This document shows, piece by piece, positions 6,162 through 10,847 of a stretch of DNA of 10,847 bases. Each line of letters begins with the position of its first letter. The stretch's first letter is position 1. Where the stretch lies: the NCBI GenBank assembly GCA_028869615.1, contig JAGWRQ010000059.1, forward strand, positions 1 to 10,847, written 5' to 3'. A program made the translations under genes and the position numbers. The notes below the pieces were generated by a model, which worked only from the letters and a program-made list of their open reading frames with translations, was not told the DNA's origin and made no database searches. This DNA comes from Candidatus Methylomirabilota bacterium. GTDB taxonomy: Bacteria; Methylomirabilota; Methylomirabilia; Methylomirabilales; Methylomirabilaceae.

Positions 6162-6764
6162 ATGGCTTACGAGGCAAGAAATTACGAGCAGTTGCTGGGA
6201 ATCGAAGGCTTGAGTGATCCGCTCATGAAAAATCATTTTACGCTCTATCAGGGGTATGTCGCCAATACTAATAAGCTGGGCGACGCGTTGAGTCAGATGC
6301 TCAAAGAAGGAAAGACTGCCGCGCCGGAATACGCGGAGTTGAAGCGGCGATTTGGCTGGGAATTCAACGGAATGCGCTTGCATGAGTACTATTTTGGGAA
6401 TATGGTGAAAGGCGGGAAGGGCCTGGATCAGACCTCAGGGCTATATCAGAAGCTCACAGCGGACTTTGGGTCATACGACAATTGGCAGAAGGACTTCAAA
6501 GGAACGGGAACCATAAGGGGGATCGGCTGGGTCGTCTTGTACCTGGACCCGATCGCCAATCGAATGTGCAACGCCTGGATCAACGAGCATGACACCGGTC
6601 ACTTGGCCGGGGGCGTCCCACTGCTGATTATGGACGTGTTTGAACACGCCTTTATGATCGACTACGGGCTCAAGCGAGCCGATTACATCGAGGCCTTTTT
6701 CAAGGGCATCAATTGGTCTGCCGTGGCACAGCGATACGCCAACGCGCCGAAGGCGACCTTATAG
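6162..6764 (+). CDS. Fe/Mn-family superoxide dismutase
   Basis: A 200-residue cytoplasmic enzyme converting superoxide to hydrogen peroxide and oxygen. All four metal ligands of the family are visible: His25 (NHFTLYQGYV), His74 (RLHEYYFGN), Asp158 and His162 (DVFEHAF). His143 in NEHDTGH falls 15 residues before Asp158. That is where mycobacterial-type SODs carry an outer-sphere His in place of the Gln of E. coli enzymes. The usual DVWEHA tryptophan is Phe here, as in some archaeal-type enzymes. There is no signal peptide. Whether it uses iron, manganese or either cannot be read from this sequence. iscX follows after 16 bp with its own ribosome binding site, so the two are probably co-transcribed. 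nfuA is divergent. Confidence 0.92.
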   Translation: MAYEARNYEQLLGIEGLSDPLMKNHFTLYQGYVANTNKLGDALSQMLKEGKTAAPEYAELKRRFGWEFNGMRLHEYYFGNMVKGGKGLDQTSGLYQKLTADFGSYDNWQKDFKGTGTIRGIGWVVLYLDPIANRMCNAWINEHDTGHLAGGVPLLIMDVFEHAFMIDYGLKRADYIEAFFKGINWSAVAQRYANAPKATL

Positions 6765-6780
6765 AGGTAAACTGAGGAAG

Positions 6781-6984
6781 ATGAGCCTGTATTGGGACGA
6801 CACGTATGAGATCGCGCAGGCCCTGATTCAGTCGCATCCTGAGCAGGATCCCCTGGAGGTCCCGTTCACCACGCTGCAAAAGTGGGTCACTGATCTCGCG
6901 GAGTTCGACGACGACCCCAACGGCGTCTCGGAGGCAAAGTTGGAGGCGATTCAGATGGCCTGGTACGAGGAGGTGACAGACTAA
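6781..6984 (+). CDS. iscX: IscX-type Fe-S assembly regulator
   Basis: A 67-residue acidic protein that lines up along its whole length with E. coli IscX (YfhJ, 66 residues). It has the W-x-D start (SLYWDDTYEIAQAL), the HPEQDP turn, the FTTLQKWVTDL helix, the acidic EFDDDP patch and the C-terminal EAIQMAW helix. IscX binds iron and the desulfurase IscS, at a site overlapping that of frataxin CyaY, and tunes cluster assembly. In proteobacteria the gene usually ends the isc operon. Here it stands after a superoxide dismutase gene and opposite nfuA, with no iscS, iscU or fdx in the window. A GAGGAAG site just precedes ATG 6781. recD2 begins 25 bp downstream, so all three may share a transcript. 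Confidence 0.9.
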   Translation: MSLYWDDTYEIAQALIQSHPEQDPLEVPFTTLQKWVTDLAEFDDDPNGVSEAKLEAIQMAWYEEVTD

Positions 6985-7009
6985 CCCCTCACGTCGGAGT
7001 GGCGCCCTG

Positions 7010-9217
7010 ATGCCTGCGCGATCATACGACACGCTCCAGGGGACGCTGGAGCGGATCACCTATGTCAACGAAGAGAACCACTACGTGGTGGCCAGGCTCC
7101 AAGTGTCGGGACGGCGCGACCTGGCTACTATTGTGGGAAACCTGCCGACCGTTACGCCGGGCGAGACCCTCAAGCTGACCGGCGAGTGGGTCCAACACAC
7201 CAAGTACGGCGAACAGTTCAAGGTCGAGGCGTTCGAGACCATCACACCTGCCACGCTCGCCGGCATCGAGAAATATCTGGGTTCCGGCCTCATCAAAGGG
7301 ATCGGCCCGGTCTTTGCCAGAAGGCTGATCGAGATGTTCGGCACCGACACCCTGCGCATCATCGAGGAGGAGCCTTCCCGCCTGCTCGCGGTAGACGGGA
7401 TCGGCGAGGTCCGGCTTCAGCGAATCCGGACCGCCTGGGAGGAACAGAAAGAGATCCGGGAGGTGATGATCTTTCTGCAGGGCCACGGTGTCTCCTCCGC
7501 CTACGCCGCCAAGATCTTCAAGACCTACGGCAAGTCCTCCATCGCCATCGTCCAGGAGAACCCCTACCGGCTGGCCAAGGATATTTACGGGATCGGATTC
7601 AAGACCGCGGACCGAATTGCCCAGGCGATCGGGGTCGAGAAGCAATCGCCCCTTCGGGTGGAGGCCGGCGTCATTCATGTCCTCAACGAGCTGGCCGATG
7701 AGGGGCATGTCTACTATCCCCTCGACGGCCTCACGAAAGCGAGCGCCGGTATTCTGGAGGTGGACGAGGATCTGGTGACCCAGGCGGTTGAGCGGCTTCG
7801 ACGCGACGAGCGGGTCATCGGTGAGCCGGCGCCGCAAGGAATAGCAATCTATCTCGCCTCACTGTACGCGGCGGAGGAAGGGGTCGCTCGGCGCCTGCTC
7901 ACGCTGGCTGAAGGCGGCGCTTCCCCTACCGACATCGACATCGAACGCGCCATCCTCTGGGTCGAGCAGAGCAACCGGCTGCGCCTGGCGGCGCAGCAGC
8001 AAGAGGCGATTCGTCAGGCCCTCCAGCAGAAGCTACTGGTCATCACCGGAGGTCCCGGCACCGGCAAGACGACCATTCTGAGGTGCATCCTGCAGATTCT
8101 GGATAAGAAACATCGCCGGATGCTGCTCTGCTCTCCCACGGGGCGGGCAGCGAAGCGGATGAGTGAGGCCACGGGGCGGGAGGCCAAGACCATCCACCGC
8201 CTCCTGGAGTTCAGCCCCAAGGATGGCCGGTTCAAACGGGACCAGCACAGGCCGCTGGAGGCCGACCTGGTGATCGTGGACGAGGCCTCGATGATCGACG
8301 TGGTACTGATGAACTCCCTCCTGAAGGCCATCCCGCCGGCTGCCGGCCTGATCCTGGTCGGTGATGTGGACCAGCTCCCATCGGTAGGACCTGGCGCCAT
8401 CCTTCGGGACATCATCGCATCGGGCCTTGTCCAGGTCATCCGACTGTCCGAGATCTTCCGGCAGGCTCGGGAGAGCCAGATTGTCGTCAATGCCCACCGG
8501 ATCAATCATGGGGATCTCCCGTCCTGCACTGATTGGGAGGGCCGGGAGCAAGGCGACTGTTACCTACTCGCCAAGAACGAGGCTGAGGAAGTCCAGGCGG
8601 CGATCCTGGAGCTGGCATCGACCGGTCTGCCGCAGCGGCATCGCGTGGACCCGCTGGAGGAGTTGCAAATCCTCAGCCCGATGCAGAAAGGACCGATCGG
8701 CGCCATGCAACTGAATCAAGCGCTGCAGGCGCTCCTGAACCCATCAGGGCCGGAGCTGCTTCGCGCCGGTCGCCTCTACCGGCTTGGGGACCGCGTGATG
8801 CAGATCAGGAACAACTACGAGAAGGACGTCTATAACGGTGACATCGGCCGGATCGTCAAGCTCGACCTGGAGGACCGCGAGGTCACCGTCCGGTTTGACG
8901 ACCGCCAGGTCAGCTACGACTGGAGTGAGTTGGATGAGTTGGTGCTCGCCTACGCCGTCACGGTCCACAAGAGCCAGGGCAGTGAGTATCCGGTTGTGGT
9001 CATCCCGGTTCACACCGCGCACTACGTCATGCTGCAGCGAAACCTCCTCTACACCGCCCTCACGCGAGGCAAGCGTCTGGTCGTCCTGGTGGGGACTAAG
9101 AAGGCGATCGCCATCGCTGTGAAGAACCATAAGATCCAGCTTCGCTACACCGGCCTCGTGGCTCGACTGCACAAGGGCAGCCAGGAGCCCGCACTTGCGC
9201 TGGCGCTTTCCGAATGA
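7010..9217 (+). CDS. recD2: RecD2-type ATP-dependent DNA helicase
   Basis: A 735-residue superfamily 1B 5'-3' helicase, close to the length of Deinococcus RecD2 (about 715). Order of parts: an N-terminal OB-like domain (about 8-75), tandem helix-hairpin-helix segments (about 90-220, for example LIKGIGPVFARRL and DIYGIGFKTADRIA), then the helicase core. The core shows Walker A GGPGTGKTT (347-355, Lys353), Walker B VDEAS (Asp424, Glu425), motif III GDVDQLPSVGPG from 451, VTVHKSQGSE (His653), and motif VI YTALTRGKR (681-689, Arg686 as arginine finger). RecD2 acts outside RecBCD in DNA repair and replication-fork upkeep. CGGAG ten bases before ATG 7010 supports the start. The gene is 25 bp after iscX, and its stop overlaps the start of the DksA-like gene (ATGA), which implies coupled translation. 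Confidence 0.95.
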   Translation: MPARSYDTLQGTLERITYVNEENHYVVARLQVSGRRDLATIVGNLPTVTPGETLKLTGEWVQHTKYGEQFKVEAFETITPATLAGIEKYLGSGLIKGIGPVFARRLIEMFGTDTLRIIEEEPSRLLAVDGIGEVRLQRIRTAWEEQKEIREVMIFLQGHGVSSAYAAKIFKTYGKSSIAIVQENPYRLAKDIYGIGFKTADRIAQAIGVEKQSPLRVEAGVIHVLNELADEGHVYYPLDGLTKASAGILEVDEDLVTQAVERLRRDERVIGEPAPQGIAIYLASLYAAEEGVARRLLTLAEGGASPTDIDIERAILWVEQSNRLRLAAQQQEAIRQALQQKLLVITGGPGTGKTTILRCILQILDKKHRRMLLCSPTGRAAKRMSEATGREAKTIHRLLEFSPKDGRFKRDQHRPLEADLVIVDEASMIDVVLMNSLLKAIPPAAGLILVGDVDQLPSVGPGAILRDIIASGLVQVIRLSEIFRQARESQIVVNAHRINHGDLPSCTDWEGREQGDCYLLAKNEAEEVQAAILELASTGLPQRHRVDPLEELQILSPMQKGPIGAMQLNQALQALLNPSGPELLRAGRLYRLGDRVMQIRNNYEKDVYNGDIGRIVKLDLEDREVTVRFDDRQVSYDWSELDELVLAYAVTVHKSQGSEYPVVVIPVHTAHYVMLQRNLLYTALTRGKRLVVLVGTKKAIAIAVKNHKIQLRYTGLVARLHKGSQEPALALALSE

Positions 9218-9606
9218 GGTCATCAGTGAACGCGCGAAATCAGGCAGGAACCGACGCAGAGACCAGGAGCGCGCAACTCCTGGCGTTGTTGACCGAACGG
9301 CGTGAGCGGCTGGTCCAGCGGATCCGCCAGGCGCTCCTCGAGCGGCGGGAGGAATCACAGATGCGGGATGCGCCGGGCTCGCACGGCTGGGGCGCGGCGC
9401 CGGAGGGCAACATCAGCCTGGCTATGGTGGCACAGCAACAGCAGCTCTTGGCCCAGATCGACGCGGCCATCCAGCGCCACAAGGCGGGGACCTACGGCCG
9501 CTGCGTCGGCTGTAGTGAGGAGATCCCGCTGCCCCGCCTCCAGGCCTTGCCCTTCGCCCAGCGCTGCGCCCCCTGCCAGGAAGAGTGGGAAGCAGAAAAG
9601 CGATGA
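9214..9606 (+). CDS. DksA/TraR-family zinc-finger protein
   Basis: A 130-residue cytoplasmic protein with a helical N-terminal half (two probable coiled-coil helices, about 15-50 and 65-90) and a C4 zinc finger with Cys97, Cys100, Cys118 and Cys121. The finger opens with AGTYGRCVGCSEEIP, typical of the DksA/TraR family, which binds the RNA polymerase secondary channel and modulates initiation, often with ppGpp. The region between the helices (SHGWGAAPEGNISLAMV) has no DxxDxA acidic tip motif. That motif is essential in E. coli DksA, so the activity may differ from DksA. The ATG at 9214 overlaps the recD2 stop by four bases (ATGA). An in-frame GTG at 9226 is an alternative start. The coupling to recD2 could tie it to conflicts between replication and transcription (inference). 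Confidence 0.85.
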   Translation: MRSSVNARNQAGTDAETRSAQLLALLTERRERLVQRIRQALLERREESQMRDAPGSHGWGAAPEGNISLAMVAQQQQLLAQIDAAIQRHKAGTYGRCVGCSEEIPLPRLQALPFAQRCAPCQEEWEAEKR

Positions 9607-9664
9607 TGCGAGGACGATCTGCGGGCTGAGAGACTCCGCACCTCTTCGAGTACGATCAACCATA

Positions 9665-10847
9665 TCACGTCGAGAGCAGGCTGGCCGGACGGATCGCCCC
9701 CTTCCCAAACCGCGCCTGGATTCGATCTACGGCTTCCGTCAACCGGCGCTGCTTGGCACCGGAAGGATCCAGCTCCAACGAGAGTTGCCGCCTAGATCCC
9801 CTAAGATCGGACAGTCTCGAGGCCGTCACTCCCAGGAGACGCACCTTGCGGCTCAAGGTTGGAAGCCGCTCCAGCAGCATCAGCGCCATCCGATAGAGAT
9901 CCTGAGATTGATCGGTGGGCTCCGATAGCGAAACCGACCTGGTCCGGGTCCGGAAGGTCTCATCCCGCAACTTCAAGGTGATGGCACCGGCTTGGAGAGC
10001 ATCCACCCGCAGGCGCCGAGCCACCCGCTCAGACAGGGCCAGCACCGTCTGACGGATCCGGACAGGATCGGCCGTATCCTCTGCAAACGTAGTCTCGGCT
10101 CCCACCGACTGGGTGGGCTCCTCCGGGATTACCTCGCGCGGATCGATCCCCTGGGCCAGCTCCCACAGGTGTGCGCCCAACTGCCCGAAGGCGGCCGCCA
10201 GTTCCATCTGCGGTCGAGCTGCCACCTCGCCGATGGTCGTGAGCCCCATCCGGCGCAGTCGTCCTGCAGTCTTCGGCCCGACGCCCCAGAGCCGTTCGAT
10301 CGGCAGGGCCTGGAGGAAGCCGGCCTCCTGTCCTGGCGGGACGACCACGAAACCGTTCGGTTTCCGCAGGTCGGAGGCGACCTTGGCGACGAACTTATTG
10401 GCGGCGATGCCGACGGAGGCCCCAAGCTCCGTCTCGGCCCTAATCTCCGTCTGGATCCGCCGCCCGATGTTCTCCGCTGGACCGAAGAGCCGGAGACTCC
10501 CGGTCACGTCCAGGAAGGCCTCATCCAAGCTGAGCGGCTCCACGAGGTCGGTATAGCGGGCAAAGATCTGGAAGATCTGCGCGGAGACTGTCCGATAGCG
10601 CGACATCCGAACAGGGAGGAACACCCCCTTGGGACACCGCCGGTAGGCTTGACTGATCGGCATGGCCGAGTGGATGCCGAACGCGCGGGCCTCATACGAG
10701 GCGGCGGAGACAACCCCGCGGCCTCTGCCGCCTTGGGGATCGGCCCCCACAATCACGGGGCGCCCACGACAGGCCGGGTGATCGCGCTGCTCCACCGAGG
10801 CATAGAAAGCGTCCATGTCGATGTGGAGGATCCACCTGTCCTCACCT
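9665..10847 (-). CDS. dinB: DNA polymerase IV (Y-family), N-terminus beyond right edge
   Basis: An error-prone translesion polymerase, 393 residues visible. Reading in from the right edge the frame gives RWILHIDMDAFYASVEQRD, so the start codon lies just outside the window. The internal ATG at 10816 would remove the first catalytic aspartate. Counting from the edge, catalytic residues are Asp10 (HIDMD), Asp108 and Glu109 (SLDEAFLDVT). The steric-gate position is Tyr15. Palm and fingers are followed by a thumb with a helix-hairpin-helix (LWGVGPKTAGRLRRMGL), then a little-finger domain with TTFAED. QLSLEL near the C-terminus resembles the sliding-clamp binding motif of the family, followed by the usual final helix. 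It is convergent with the DksA-like gene across a 58-bp gap in which I see no clear terminator. Confidence 0.95.
   Translation of the reverse strand, partial: GEDRWILHIDMDAFYASVEQRDHPACRGRPVIVGADPQGGRGRGVVSAASYEARAFGIHSAMPISQAYRRCPKGVFLPVRMSRYRTVSAQIFQIFARYTDLVEPLSLDEAFLDVTGSLRLFGPAENIGRRIQTEIRAETELGASVGIAANKFVAKVASDLRKPNGFVVVPPGQEAGFLQALPIERLWGVGPKTAGRLRRMGLTTIGEVAARPQMELAAAFGQLGAHLWELAQGIDPREVIPEEPTQSVGAETTFAEDTADPVRIRQTVLALSERVARRLRVDALQAGAITLKLRDETFRTRTRSVSLSEPTDQSQDLYRMALMLLERLPTLSRKVRLLGVTASRLSDLRGSRRQLSLELDPSGAKQRRLTEAVDRIQARFGKGAIRPASLLST

Noticed and set aside
7022..7837. Minus-strand open frame of 271 codons under recD2
   Set aside because: It is an antisense shadow of a high-GC gene with full helicase motifs on the other strand, and has no ribosome binding site or domain of its own.
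9607..9664. Terminator between the convergent DksA-like and dinB genes
   Set aside because: Only a GCGG/CCGC four-base pairing with no T-run is present.

Overview
The window is about 10.8 kb of gene-dense, roughly 60% GC bacterial chromosome. It contains ten protein-coding genes, and the two at the edges are truncated. The gene content points to a Gram-negative-type, oxygen-exposed bacterium. There are secreted, periplasm-type proteins (an SBP56/methanethiol-oxidase-like protein and a Sco protein), a Fe/Mn superoxide dismutase, and the Fe-S factors NfuA and IscX. The mix of a KimA-type potassium transporter best known from Firmicutes with proteobacterial-type NfuA/IscX would suit an uncultured lineage such as Methylomirabilota (NC10) or a neighbouring phylum. 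That placement is an inference from gene content and base composition only.

Layout, left to right. (1) Positions 1-2773, minus strand: a KimA-type K+ transporter gene followed by a KdpD-like sensor histidine kinase that lacks the usual N-terminal KdpD/USP sensor domains and runs off the left edge. A perfect TATAAT box sits between the two genes. The kimA leader carries a strong stem-loop next to the ribosome binding site. (2) Positions 3047-5187, plus strand: an mtoX-like (SBP56 family) gene followed at once by a Sco1/SenC gene, a pairing known from methanethiol-oxidising bacteria. An 88-bp palindromic repeat (GTCATTGCGAG type) lies at their junction and is read in frame into the N-terminus of the longer Sco start choice. 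(3) Positions 5227-6984: nfuA on the minus strand, divergent from a plus-strand sod-iscX pair. Together these form an Fe-S/superoxide group around a 341-bp shared intergenic region. (4) Positions 7010-9606, plus strand: recD2, coupled by a 4-base ATGA overlap to a DksA/TraR-type zinc-finger gene. (5) Positions 9665-10847, minus strand: dinB (DNA polymerase IV), convergent with the previous genes and missing its first codons at the right edge.

Taken together, the window reads as ordinary core chromosome with several functional pairings: K+ uptake with a Kdp-type kinase, periplasmic sulfur/copper chemistry, Fe-S repair with superoxide removal, and DNA repair with RNA-polymerase control. There are no phage, transposase, CRISPR, tRNA or rRNA features. 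The items most worth a second look are the kimA/kinase pair with its structured leader, the mtoX-sco pair with the in-frame palindromic repeat, and the DksA-like protein lacking the acidic coiled-coil tip.
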